Part shown: piece by piece, positions 53,551 through 62,233 of the stretch | Numbering within the stretch: the first letter of the stretch is position 1 | Layout: each line of letters opens with the position of its first letter | NCBI RefSeq assembly: GCF_021165955.1 | Contig: NZ_CP088952.1 | Coordinates: 2,108,001-2,172,000 of the forward strand | Source: Massilia endophytica | GTDB lineage: Bacteria > Pseudomonadota > Gammaproteobacteria > Burkholderiales > Burkholderiaceae_D | DNA length: 64,000 nt | Reading direction: 5' to 3' | Notes under the pieces: model-generated | Told to the model about the DNA's origin: nothing | The model's database searches: none | What the model saw: only the letters and a program-made list of their open reading frames with translations | Translations under genes and position numbers: made by a program

Positions 53551-54884
53551 GCGATGCGGCCATCGCAAACACCGCGGCCGCGGCGCCCGCGCTGCCACTG
53601 CGGCAAGGTGTGCTGATCTGGCTCGGCCAGCTGCTGACGATGCTGGTCGTCACGGCCACGGAGTTCGGGCTCGGCATCTGGACCTACGAGCGCAACGGCT
53701 CGGCGCTGGAATTCTCCGCCATCCTGGTCTGCGCCGTCGTGCCGGGACTCCTGGCCGCGCCCTGGGGCGGCGCCACGGCCGACCGCGCGGACCGGCGCCT
53801 CGTGATCCTGGCCGCCGACTGCGTGGAGCTGCTGCTGCTCGTGCTGACGGCAGCCCTGCTATGGCAGGAGGCCTTGCAGCTGTGGCATATCTACGCCGTC
53901 AATGCCGTGTTCTCGGTGAGCCTGGCCTATCGCGTTCCCGCCTACCAGGCGGCGCTGGGAGCCATGCTGCCACGGCGCCATTTCGCGCGCCTGCTCGGCA
54001 TGCTGCGAACAGGCAGTTCAGTGGTCCTGATGCTGTCGCCCATGGTGGCAGCCGCCGTCATGGCAGCAGCGGGACTCGCCAGCCTGCTCGCCGGTGGCGC
54101 AGCCATCCTGCTCCTGGCGCTGCTGCCGCTTCTGCTGATCCGCTTCCCCACGCGGCGCGAACCTGCGCAGGCGCACGGCGGCACGGACCTCAAGGCTTTC
54201 GGCGAGGCCCTGCGCTACCTGTGGCGCCAGCCCGCGCTGGCCTTCCTTACCGCTTACGGCACGGCAGTCTGCTTCCTGCGCAGCCTTGCCATGACGCTCT
54301 TCGTGCCCCTGGCGCTTGCGACGCAGACGCCCGCCACCCTGGCCTGGATACAGTCGGCGGGCTCGGCGGGCCTGCTGGCCAGCTCCCTGGCGGTGGCCGC
54401 CTTCGGCCTGCCGAAGCGCCTGGTGCCTGCCATGCTGGTGCTCGACATCCTGTTCGGCATCGCCATCGTGCTGCTGGGCGCAGCGGGCAGCAAGGCGGCC
54501 CTGGCGGCGGCCATGTTTGCGGCCATGGCCAGCGTGGCGCTGCGGCTTTCGGCCTACCAGACCTTCTGGCAGCTTACGGTGCCGGACGCAATGCAGGGCC
54601 GCATCTTCTCCCTCAACGGCGCGCTCATGTCGGCCGCCGCTCCGCTGGCGGCCATTGTGGGAGGCCTGCTGGCCGATGAAGTCTTCGCGCCGCTGTTGGC
54701 ATCCGGCGCCGCCTGGACCGAAGTGCTGCGTTTCGGCGCGGGCGGCCCGAAGGCGCAGGGCATCGCGCTCATGTTCGCCATTGGGGGCGTGCTGAGTGTT
54801 CTGGTAGCGGCGGGCGCCCTGCTCCATCCGGCGCTGCGCCGCCTCGATGCGGCGCCAGTGCAGGAGGCGCTCAGTCCCAGGTGA
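53547..54884 (+). CDS. MFS exporter, EntS/MFS_3-like, coupled to the synthetases
   Basis: This 445-residue protein has about twelve hydrophobic helices. The early TATEFGLGIWTYERNG segment and ATADRADRRLVI loop resemble the EntS/macrolide-efflux branch of the major facilitator superfamily. The ATG overlaps the stop of the second synthetase (ATGA), with AAGGAGG upstream, so it is co-translated. Export of the peptide is the natural reading of its position. The longer open frame from 53418 overlaps the thioesterase by 130 bases and is rejected as a start. It converges with the gene on the opposite strand, overlapping its end by 14 bases. Confidence 0.88.
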
Positions 54885-55287
54885 AGGCCAGCTCGCGCTG
54901 GCCGCCGGCCGGAACCGATACCTGGCGGGTCTGCTGAACGCCTTCCGAACGGGCGTCCACGCGGTAGCTGCCGGGCGCCAGCCGCATATAGAGCAGCGGC
55001 CCGGCCTTGTTCTCGGCAAAGCGCACATTGCCTGCCTGGTCCAGCACTGCGACTTCCACGTTGGCGCGGTATTCGCCGCTCTTGTTGGCGAAAGTGAGGA
55101 GCAGGTTGTAGTCGGCGCGCAGCGCCTTGATGGCCGCCTGCTGCTCCTGGCCGACGCCTCCTGAAACGAATGGCGTGCCGTTGCTGCTCCCTGTCAACAG
55201 ATCGGTAGCGGGGGCCGATTGGGCCGCTGCGTGGCCGGTCATGGCCAGCGAGAGCAGCGGGATGGCGATAAGACGTCCTGGCAACAT
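54871..55287 (-). CDS. Small secreted protein, possible beta-sandwich (carboxypeptidase-regulatory-like)
   Basis: This 138-residue protein has a signal peptide (LIAIPLLSLAMTGHAAAQ). The mature part, with YNLLLTFANKSGEYRANVEVAVLD and a YMRLAPGSYRVDARSEG strand pair, resembles short Ig-like or carboxypeptidase-regulatory-like beta sandwiches, but I cannot name a family. I chose the ATG at 55287 because AAGGAGAG lies just upstream and the signal peptide starts there; a longer frame extends into the regulator gene. Its 3' end overlaps the convergent exporter gene by 14 bases. It contains no Cys. Confidence 0.65.
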   Translation of the reverse strand: MLPGRLIAIPLLSLAMTGHAAAQSAPATDLLTGSSNGTPFVSGGVGQEQQAAIKALRADYNLLLTFANKSGEYRANVEVAVLDQAGNVRFAENKAGPLLYMRLAPGSYRVDARSEGVQQTRQVSVPAGGQRELAFTWD

Positions 55288-55322
55288 CGTTCTCTCCTTC
55301 ACGGCAAGGGCATGCGGAAATT

Positions 55323-56090
55323 CTAGCCCAGTCCGCCGCGCGCGGCCGCACGGCTCGGACGGCGGAATTCGCCGGGGCTGGCGCCGGTCACGCTCCGGAA
55401 GGCCTGGGCAAACCGGCTCGCGCTGCCAAAGCCGTGAGCGTACGCAATCTCGGCGGCCGTCTGCCGCGTTGTCAGCAGCGCTTCGGTGGCGCGCACCACC
55501 CTCACACGCAGCAGGAAGCTGGTCCAGGACATCCCCGCCTCGTCCGCGAAACGCCGGTTCAGGGTGCGCGCAGACACGGAAGCGGCTTCCGCCACCTGCG
55601 CAAGACTCAAGGGCTCGGAAAAGTGCGCCACCGTATATGCCATTGCCCGGCGCAGTTCCTCCGATGCGGCACATGGAAACCAGAGCGTATCCGGGATGCT
55701 CGCAGCCTCCCGCGCAAGGCTGGCCAGCACCTGGAAGAAAGGCTCCGCGCGCGGATCGGCCGCTGCCGAATCCTGATCCCAGCGGCCGGAATAGGCAACC
55801 ATTTCGCGCAACAGCGGCGTAACGGTGAACACCACGCAGGACGTGGCGCCTATCTCCGTTCCCCTCTCGAACAGCACGGAGGCCGATGCGGCGGGGCCAG
55901 CGCTGGAAACGCGGATCGGCGTATCGGCAGGGATCAGGGCGGCCCGGTGCGGAGGCAGCAGCCAGCTCCGGTGTTCCGCCTCAAGGTGAAAGGCGCCCGC
56001 GGCGGCATACAGCAGGTAGGGCTGCCCGAAGCTGCGCGGCCCCGTGTCGAAAGGTTCTTCGAACTGCCTGCTGAATGCGTGGGAAGGCAT
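55323..56090 (-). CDS. AraC-family transcriptional regulator
   Basis: This 255-residue protein has an N-terminal cupin-like sensing part (about 1-120, with EAEHRSWLLPPHRAALIPADTP) and a C-terminal double helix-turn-helix. Recognisable pieces are LSLAQVAEAASVSARTLNRRF, then AAEIAYAHGFGSASRFAQAFRSVTGASPGEFRR, the AraC/XylS signature. Its start shares one base with the stop of the SnoaL-like gene (TGATG), so both are on one transcript. The target is unknown. It lies beyond the exporter on the opposite strand and might control the neighbouring enzyme gene rather than the synthetases. Confidence 0.9.
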   Translation of the reverse strand: MPSHAFSRQFEEPFDTGPRSFGQPYLLYAAAGAFHLEAEHRSWLLPPHRAALIPADTPIRVSSAGPAASASVLFERGTEIGATSCVVFTVTPLLREMVAYSGRWDQDSAAADPRAEPFFQVLASLAREAASIPDTLWFPCAASEELRRAMAYTVAHFSEPLSLAQVAEAASVSARTLNRRFADEAGMSWTSFLLRVRVVRATEALLTTRQTAAEIAYAHGFGSASRFAQAFRSVTGASPGEFRRPSRAAARGGLG

Positions 56091-56512
56091 CAGCCAAGGC
56101 CTCCGTGCCGGGGTGGCGCGGCTTCATCGATCTGGCGCAGCAGCGCGGCGGTGTCCAGCAAAGCCCAGTGGTCAGTCACAAGACCGGCGCGGATGCGGAA
56201 GCTGCGGTACTGCTGCACCCGTATGGCGGCTCCCCTGGGCGCGCGGCCGCGAAATTCCCCCGTATGCTGCGCCGACACACAGAGCCTCAGGATAACCAGC
56301 CCATCCTGCTCCACCGCCTGTTCCACCTTATGCTCCGACGAGCTGAAGGCTGCGTTGAAGGTTTCCGCCATGCGGACATGGGCGTTCGCGCCTCCGTCGC
56401 CATAGGCGTGATCGGTGAACATGGGGGATACAAACCGGTGCACGGCGCCGGGCTGGCGCCGCGCCCACACTTCGTCCATGAAACGCAGCGCGATATCGAC
56501 ATTGGACTGCAT
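56090..56512 (-). CDS. SnoaL-like (NTF2-fold) protein
   Basis: This 140-residue protein opens with NVDIALRFMDEVW and closes with FRIRAGLVTDHWALLDTAALLRQI, the pattern of SnoaL-like or ester-cyclase-like NTF2 folds. The conserved Asp-His near the end (TDHW) is typical of the group. It may bind or convert a small hydrophobic ligand. It is the first gene of a two-gene unit with the AraC-type regulator. The substrate cannot be inferred. Confidence 0.7.
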   Translation of the reverse strand: MQSNVDIALRFMDEVWARRQPGAVHRFVSPMFTDHAYGDGGANAHVRMAETFNAAFSSSEHKVEQAVEQDGLVILRLCVSAQHTGEFRGRAPRGAAIRVQQYRSFRIRAGLVTDHWALLDTAALLRQIDEAAPPRHGGLG

Positions 56513-56608
56513 AAGACCTCCTCAAATGCACCATTGTAGAAATGGTGCTCCGGCGCGGGATACATCGTCTGCGCCAGTTCCTGTCCACTCCGCGCCAGAA
56601 CTGCAGCC

Positions 56609-57145
56609 CTACTTCACCCGCTGCTTCTCCAGCTTGCGCGCCAGGGTGCGCCGGTGCATGCCGAGGCGGCGGGCCGCTTCGGAGATATTGAATTCCGTTT
56701 CCGCCAGCACGGCGTGAATGTGTTCCCATTCCAGGGTCTTGACGGAGGTGGTGCGGTTCGTCACCTCCACATCCGCGGCGCCCGCGACGTGGCCGAAGGC
56801 GGCCTCGATATCGTCCGTGTTGGAAGGCTTGGCGAGATACTGGCAGGCGCCCAGCTTCACCGCCTCCACGGCGGTGTTGATGCTGGCGTAACCGGTCAGC
56901 ACCACGATCAGCATGGCCGGGTCGTGCTGGTGCAGCATCTGCACGCAGGCCAGCCCCGAGGCGTTGCCCTTCAGCTTCAGGTCCACCACCGCGTAGCCGG
57001 GACGATTGTGTTCCACCAGCGCGCTGGCCTCGTCCAGCGTGGCCGCCAGCAGGACCTTGTAGCCGCGCCGTTCGAAGGAGCGGCTCAGGGTGCGCGCGAA
57101 GGCTTCGTCGTCCTCCACGATCAGCAGTACCCGCTCTTCGCTCAT
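56609..57145 (-). CDS. Response regulator of the RegA/PrrA/ActR family
   Basis: This 178-residue regulator has a receiver domain with acidic pocket E11/D12/D13, phospho-acceptor Asp 55 (VVDLKLKG), a conserved Thr in VVLTGYASI and Lys in LAKP. A short linker leads to a Fis-type helix-turn-helix (NISEAARRLGMHRRTLARKL). Length and C-terminus are those of RegA/PrrA/RoxR regulators, which control respiration and energy metabolism in response to redox state. The start overlaps the kinase stop by ATGA. With that kinase it lies directly downstream of the quinol oxidase and SURF1 genes. Confidence 0.9.
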   Translation of the reverse strand: MSEERVLLIVEDDEAFARTLSRSFERRGYKVLLAATLDEASALVEHNRPGYAVVDLKLKGNASGLACVQMLHQHDPAMLIVVLTGYASINTAVEAVKLGACQYLAKPSNTDDIEAAFGHVAGAADVEVTNRTTSVKTLEWEHIHAVLAETEFNISEAARRLGMHRRTLARKLEKQRVK

Positions 57146-58470
57146 GCCTTCTCCTCATCCAGCGCGATCGCCGAAAGGGGTAAGCTTATCAGCACTTCCG
57201 CCCCACCCTCGCTGCGGTTGCGCGCGCTGACCGTTCCGCCCAGGGTGCGCGCCACGTTCACGGACAGGAAGAGACCCAGTCCACCGCCCGGCTTGCCCTT
57301 GCTGGACTGGTAGGGACGCCCGAAGTCCTCCAGCATGGCGGGCTCGAAGCCCGCCCCCGTGTCGGTCACGCGCAGGGTCACATGGCCGTCTGCGCGCGTC
57401 GCCTCCATGCCCACCCATCCGGGGGAGGCTTCCAGCGCGTTATCGAGCACGTTGCAGATCATCTGCTTCAGGGCGGAATCGAACACCACGGGCATGTCCT
57501 GGCGGATGCGGTTCTCGTAGCTGAAGGACTTTACGGGACGGCTGTCGCGCCACTCCTCCACCAGGCCGTCCAGGAAAGTGTTGATCGTGGTCCTGGTCGA
57601 CGATTCGCCGCGCGCCTCGCCCGCCGACAGCAGGATGCCACTGACGATGGCCTTGCAGCGCTTGAGCTGCGTTTCCATCTCGCCGATCTCCTCCAGCAGT
57701 TCCGGGTTGCCCCGGAATTCCGGCATGCGCCGCCAGTCGCCCAGGATGACGGATAGCGTCGCCAGCGGCGTGCCCAGTTCATGCGCCGCGCCGGAGGCGA
57801 GAAGGCCCATGCGCACCACGTGCTCCTCTTCCACCGCCCGCTGGCGCAGGTGGGCCAGCTGCGCATCGCCCGCGCGCACATTGCGCGAAATGCGGGTGAT
57901 AAAAACGACGAGGAGCGCCGCGATCAGCATGAAGCAGATCAGCATGCCCTGCACGTAGAGGCTTTCGATGCCGCGCTCGTAATCGATGGGCAGGGGCAGC
58001 GGCTTGGAGAAGAGCGCCAGGCCAGCGAGGCAGAGCGAGGTCACCAGCACGATCACCCAGGTGGACCAGGCTTCGAGCAGCACCGCGCCCAGAATGACCT
58101 GCAGCAGGTAGAGGAAGGCGAAGGGATTGCTCGCGCCGCCGCTCAGGTAAAGCTGGGCCGTGAGCGTTCCCACATCGACCAGCAGGGCCAGGAGGATCTC
58201 GCTGTTGCTGACGGCGCGGCTCTCGTGCCAGCGCAGGTGGCTGGCGATGTTGAAGGCGATCAGGCAGGCCAGCACCTCCAGCATATGCACCAGCGGCAGC
58301 TGCAGACCGAAGCCCAGCATGGCGGTGGCAATGGTGGTGATCTGGCCGACCACCGCTATCCAGCGCAGCTCGATCAGCTGCATCATGTTCTTGTGCCCGG
58401 CCGCTTCCCGCGCCCCGGCGCCGCTGGCTTCCTGCTTCATTTTTTCAGTCAGGTCTATTATCCCGATCAT
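57142..58470 (-). CDS. Redox sensor histidine kinase of the RegB/PrrB/RoxS family
   Basis: This 442-residue kinase has six hydrophobic helices in the first 210 residues. They include GGASNPF, which corresponds to the quinone-sensing GGxxNPF heptapeptide of RegB. The kinase core has an HELGTPL H-box (His near 230), NVLDNALEASP, DTGAGFEP and GGGLGLFLS. A Cys in LKRCKAIVSGIL lies in the dimerisation helix, where RegB has its redox-active Cys 265; equivalence is inferred. The start is uncertain: ATG at 58470 overlaps SURF1 by 26 bases, while ATG at 58440 lies just after its stop. It is coupled to the response regulator. Confidence 0.9.
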   Translation of the reverse strand: MIGIIDLTEKMKQEASGAGAREAAGHKNMMQLIELRWIAVVGQITTIATAMLGFGLQLPLVHMLEVLACLIAFNIASHLRWHESRAVSNSEILLALLVDVGTLTAQLYLSGGASNPFAFLYLLQVILGAVLLEAWSTWVIVLVTSLCLAGLALFSKPLPLPIDYERGIESLYVQGMLICFMLIAALLVVFITRISRNVRAGDAQLAHLRQRAVEEEHVVRMGLLASGAAHELGTPLATLSVILGDWRRMPEFRGNPELLEEIGEMETQLKRCKAIVSGILLSAGEARGESSTRTTINTFLDGLVEEWRDSRPVKSFSYENRIRQDMPVVFDSALKQMICNVLDNALEASPGWVGMEATRADGHVTLRVTDTGAGFEPAMLEDFGRPYQSSKGKPGGGLGLFLSVNVARTLGGTVSARNRSEGGAEVLISLPLSAIALDEEKA

Positions 58471-59236
58471 TCCTTGTCCCCATCGTTCGGCGCTGCCAGA
58501 ACCAGGCGCCCGCCGTCATCGCGGCAAGAGCGTACCAGGTAAAAGCATAGCCCAGATGGTTATTATGGAATGAAATGACGGTGAGTCCCCCGACGGGCTG
58601 GCCCGGCGCGCCGGCCGGCTCCTGTCCCGCCTTCGCATCCACGAAGAACGGCGCCACATCGCGCAGGCCGCGCGCGGCCGCAATGGCCTGCACATCGCGC
58701 GAATACCAGCGGTCGTTCGCCGGATCGTTCTGGCGCAGGAAGCCGCCGCCCGGCTCCGCAATGCGCAGCAGGCCCGTGACGGCAACGGCTTCGCCAGCCC
58801 TGGCGCAGGCGTCCGCCGGAGCTGGCGGCGCCGGCCTGGGCGCAGGCCCTGCGGGTACGAAGCCGCGGTTGACGAACACGATGCCGTCCTCCGTGCACAT
58901 GGGCGTGAGCAGCCAGAAGCCCGCGCCCAGCTCCGTCACGGCCTGCACGCGCGCAGTCTGCTCATAGAGGAAGGCGCCGCGCACGCTCACGTGGCGGTAT
59001 TCGTCCGACGCCGCAGTGATGCCAGGCCAGCGCGCGCGCGGCGGCGCCGGAACGGCAGGCGCGTTCACCCTTTCCTCGACACGGGCGATCAGCGCCCGCT
59101 TCCACTGCAGGCGCTTGACCTGCCAGGTGCCGAGGGCCGAGAAGACGCAGAACAGCAGCAGCGCGAGCGCCGCAAGGAAAAACCGCGCCGCCGCGGAAGG
59201 CGGACGGCGCGGCGCATCGGGCGATGCCTGCGGCAT
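58445..59236 (-). CDS. SURF1-family oxidase assembly protein
   Basis: This 263-residue protein has the two-helix SURF1 plan. An N-terminal TM segment (FFLAALALLLFCVFSALGTWQVKR region) includes the family's GTWQ motif, a periplasmic domain contains VFVNRGFVP, and a C-terminal TM segment follows HNNHLGYAFTWYALAA. SURF1 proteins help insert heme into heme-copper oxidases. Position directly after cyoD suggests service to the quinol oxidase. The ATG at 59236 shares one base with the cyoD stop (TGATG); the longer frame would overlap cyoD and is not used. Confidence 0.88.
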   Translation of the reverse strand: MPQASPDAPRRPPSAAARFFLAALALLLFCVFSALGTWQVKRLQWKRALIARVEERVNAPAVPAPPRARWPGITAASDEYRHVSVRGAFLYEQTARVQAVTELGAGFWLLTPMCTEDGIVFVNRGFVPAGPAPRPAPPAPADACARAGEAVAVTGLLRIAEPGGGFLRQNDPANDRWYSRDVQAIAAARGLRDVAPFFVDAKAGQEPAGAPGQPVGGLTVISFHNNHLGYAFTWYALAAMTAGAWFWQRRTMGTRNDRDNRPD

Positions 59237-59619
59237 CAGTTCATGCCGTTCATCTGGTGGGCGGGCGCGCCCGGCATCGGTCCCGGCATCATGTTCTTGT
59301 TCATGTGGTACATGACCCACAGGGAACCGGACAGCGTAATCACGAGGATGACGACGGTGAAGATCAGGGCCAGCATGTTCCAGCCTCCTTCCGCTTTCGC
59401 GTTCATGTGCAGGAAGTAGATCATGTGCACCACGATCTGCACGGCGGCGAAGGCCAGGATCACGATGGCGGTGGTGGCGCTGTCCATCGTGCGGTTCATC
59501 ACCAGCCAGAAGGGAATGGCGGTCAGGATCACCGACAGCAGGAAGCCGATCACATAGCTCTTGACGCTGCCGTGATCGTGGCCGTCGTCGTGATCGTGGT
59601 GGTCGTGGTGCTCGCTCAT
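59236..59619 (-). CDS. cyoD: Cytochrome bo3 quinol oxidase subunit IV
   Basis: This 127-residue membrane protein has three predicted helices, starting after a His/Asp-rich N-terminus (SEHHDHHDHDDGHDHG). Motifs such as SYVIGFLLSVILTAIPFW and VQIVVHMIYFLHMN are those of CyoD. The ATG at 59619 overlaps the cyoC stop by ATGA; a longer frame reaching 59769 lies within cyoC. The His-rich start might bind metal, but this is speculation. Confidence 0.92.
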   Translation of the reverse strand: MSEHHDHHDHDDGHDHGSVKSYVIGFLLSVILTAIPFWLVMNRTMDSATTAIVILAFAAVQIVVHMIYFLHMNAKAEGGWNMLALIFTVVILVITLSGSLWVMYHMNKNMMPGPMPGAPAHQMNGMN

Positions 59620-60233
59620 GGCAGGGTTCCCATCAGGTAGACAAAGGTGAAGACGCCGATCCAGACCACGTCCAGGAAGTGCCAGAACATGGAGAGGCAC
59701 ATCAGGCGGCGCAGGTTTTCGCGCGTGAGGCCGTGCTTCCCGACCTGGAACAGCAGGGTCACCAGCCACACGATGCCGAAGGTCACGTGCAGGCCATGGG
59801 TGCCCACCAGGGCGAAGAAGGAAGTCAGGAAGCCGCTGCGCTGCGGGCCGTAGCCCTCATGGATCAGGTGCGAAAACTCGTACAGTTCCAGGCCCAGGAA
59901 GGCCGCGCCCAGCAGGCCGGTGATCACCAGCCAGGCGACGGCGGCGCGCTGCTTCTTCGCATAGGCGGAGAGCATGCCGAAGCCGTAGGTGATGGACGAG
60001 AGCAGCAGGAAGGCCGTATTCAGGGCCACCAGCGGCAGGTCGAACAGCTCGGCGCCCGAAGGCGCGCCCGCGAAGTTGCGGCCCAGGACAGCGTAGGTCG
60101 CGAAGAGGCAGGCGAAGATAAGGCAGTCGCTCATCAGGTAAATCCAGAACCCCAGCAGGGTGCCGTTCTCCGGATGGTGCTCGCGCACGTAGTAGCGCGA
60201 GCTCAGGTCAGTCGTCGCAGTCATTTCAGGCAT
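59616..60233 (-). CDS. cyoC: Cytochrome bo3 quinol oxidase subunit III
   Basis: This 205-residue protein has five predicted helices and the CyoC motifs GFWIYLMSDCLIFACLFA, GTHGLHVTFGIVW and WHFLDVVWIGVFTFVYLMG. It belongs to the heme-copper oxidase subunit III family. The ATG at 60233, with CTGGAAG upstream, overlaps the end of cyoB by eight bases; an in-frame ATG at 60224 is an alternative. It is coupled to cyoD. Confidence 0.93.
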   Translation of the reverse strand: MPEMTATTDLSSRYYVREHHPENGTLLGFWIYLMSDCLIFACLFATYAVLGRNFAGAPSGAELFDLPLVALNTAFLLLSSITYGFGMLSAYAKKQRAAVAWLVITGLLGAAFLGLELYEFSHLIHEGYGPQRSGFLTSFFALVGTHGLHVTFGIVWLVTLLFQVGKHGLTRENLRRLMCLSMFWHFLDVVWIGVFTFVYLMGTLP

Positions 60234-62232
60234 GGGCTTCCAGCAGTTTTGTGCGCTTTTCTTCCACGGCGGTCACCTGCTCCGCCGGAATGTAGTAGTC
60301 GCGCTTGTAGTTGAAGGTATGGATGATGATGGCGGCCATCATCGCCACGAAGCTCAGGCCCGTGAGCAGCCACATATGCCAGATGATGGCGAAGCCCAGC
60401 ACCGCGCTCAGGGCGGCGATGACGAAGCCGGCGCCGGTGTTCTTCGGCATGTGGATGGCCACGAAGTCCTTGAGCGGGCGCTGATAGCCGTTCTTTTTCA
60501 TGTCGGCCCAGGTGTCGTTGTCGTGCACCACGGGGGTGAAGGCAAAGTTGTAGTCCGGCGGCGGCGAGGACGTGGACCATTCCAGCGTGCGGCCGCCCCA
60601 TGGGTCGCCCGTCACGTCCAGGTTCTTCTTGCGGTCGCGCACGGACACGTAGAACTGCATCAGCATGGCGCCGATACCTGCCGCGATGGTGAGCGCGCCG
60701 ACGGCGGCGATCTGCTGCCAGATCCACAGGTTCGGATCGTCGAAGTGGCTCATGCGGCGGGTAACGCCCATGAAGCCCATTACGTACAGCGGCATGAAGG
60801 CGAGGTAGAAGCCCACCACCCAGCACCAGAAGGAGATCTTGCCCCAGAATTGATTGAGCTTGTAGCCGAAAGCCTTGGGCCACCAGTAGTTGATGCCCGC
60901 GAAGAGGCCGAACAGCACGCCGCCGATGATCACGTTGTGGAAGTGGGCGATCAGGAACAGGCTGTTGTGCAGCACGAAGTCCGCCGGGGGCACGGCCAGC
61001 ATCACGCCGGTCATGCCGCCGATGACGAAGGTCACCATGAAAGCCACGGTCCACATCATTGGCAGCTCGTAGCGGATGCGGCCATGGTACATGGTGAAGA
61101 GCCAGTTGAAGATCTTCGCGCCCGTCGGGATCGAGATGATCATCGTGGTGATGCCGAAGAAGGAGTTCACGCTCGCTCCCGAACCCATCGTGAAGAAGTG
61201 GTGCAGCCACACGAGGTAGGACAGGATGGTGATCACCATCGTCGCGTACACCATGGAGGTGTAGCCGAACAGGCGCTTGCTGGAAAAGGTGGAAACCACT
61301 TCCGAGAAGATGCCGAACACCGGCAGCACCAGGATGTAGACCTCCGGGTGGCCCCAGATCCAGATCAGGTTCACGTACATCATGGCATTGCCGCCAAGGT
61401 CGTTCGTGAAGAAGTTGGTGTGGAACAGGCGGTCGAGGCCCAGCATGGCCAGCACGGCGGTCAGCACGGGGAAGGCGGCCACGATCAGGATGTTGGTGCA
61501 CAGGGCGGTCCAGGTGAAGACGGGCATCTTCATCAGGTCCATGCCCGGAGCGCGCATCTTCACGATGGTGACAATCAGGTTGATCCCCGAGAGCAGCGTA
61601 CCGACACCCGCAATCTGCAATGACCAGATGTAGTAGTCCACCCCCACGTCCGGACTGGCGAGAATGCCCGACAGCGGCGGATAGGCCAGCCAGCCCGTGC
61701 GCGCGAACTCGCCCACGAACAGGGAAGCCATCACCAGCACGGCGCCGAAGGTCGTCATCCAGAAGGAGAAATTGTTCAGGAAGGGGAAAGCCACGTCGCG
61801 CGCGCCGATCTGCAGCGGCACCACGTAGTTCATGAAGCCCGTCACCAGCGGCATCGCCACGAAGAAGATCATGATCACGCCGTGGGCGGTGAAGATCTGG
61901 TCGTAGTGGTGCGGCGGCAGGAAGCCCGTGGCGTCGCCGAAGGACATGGCCTGCTGGGCGCGCATCATCAGCGCGTCGGCGAAGCCGCGCAGCAGCATCA
62001 CCAGGCCCAGGATGATGTACATGATGCCGATCTTCTTGTGGTCGATGGAGCAGATCCAGTCGCGCCACAGGTGGCCCCACAGCTTGAATTTGGTGATGGC
62101 GCCCAGCACGGCCAGGCCGCCGATCATCACGGCGATAAAGGTATAGAGCAGGATCGGTTCATGGAAAGGAATCGCTTCCCAGCCAAGGCGGCCGAACAGC
62201 AGGCTCGTGGAAGTTTCGGTTGGCTCGTGCAT
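60226..62232 (-). CDS. cyoB: Cytochrome bo3 quinol oxidase subunit I
   Basis: This 668-residue subunit carries the heme and CuB centres that reduce oxygen to water with electrons from quinol and pump protons across the inner membrane. Visible ligands are His in FTAHGVIM (low-spin heme), WGHPEVY with the cross-linked His-Tyr, the HH pair in VWLHHFFTMG, and HFHNVIIGG near residue 415 (both hemes). Length and the C-terminal extra helices fit CyoB and not the shorter cytochrome c oxidase subunit I. The start follows the cyoA stop by one base. Confidence 0.96.
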   Translation of the reverse strand: MHEPTETSTSLLFGRLGWEAIPFHEPILLYTFIAVMIGGLAVLGAITKFKLWGHLWRDWICSIDHKKIGIMYIILGLVMLLRGFADALMMRAQQAMSFGDATGFLPPHHYDQIFTAHGVIMIFFVAMPLVTGFMNYVVPLQIGARDVAFPFLNNFSFWMTTFGAVLVMASLFVGEFARTGWLAYPPLSGILASPDVGVDYYIWSLQIAGVGTLLSGINLIVTIVKMRAPGMDLMKMPVFTWTALCTNILIVAAFPVLTAVLAMLGLDRLFHTNFFTNDLGGNAMMYVNLIWIWGHPEVYILVLPVFGIFSEVVSTFSSKRLFGYTSMVYATMVITILSYLVWLHHFFTMGSGASVNSFFGITTMIISIPTGAKIFNWLFTMYHGRIRYELPMMWTVAFMVTFVIGGMTGVMLAVPPADFVLHNSLFLIAHFHNVIIGGVLFGLFAGINYWWPKAFGYKLNQFWGKISFWCWVVGFYLAFMPLYVMGFMGVTRRMSHFDDPNLWIWQQIAAVGALTIAAGIGAMLMQFYVSVRDRKKNLDVTGDPWGGRTLEWSTSSPPPDYNFAFTPVVHDNDTWADMKKNGYQRPLKDFVAIHMPKNTGAGFVIAALSAVLGFAIIWHMWLLTGLSFVAMMAAIIIHTFNYKRDYYIPAEQVTAVEEKRTKLLEAHA

Positions 62233-62233
62233 A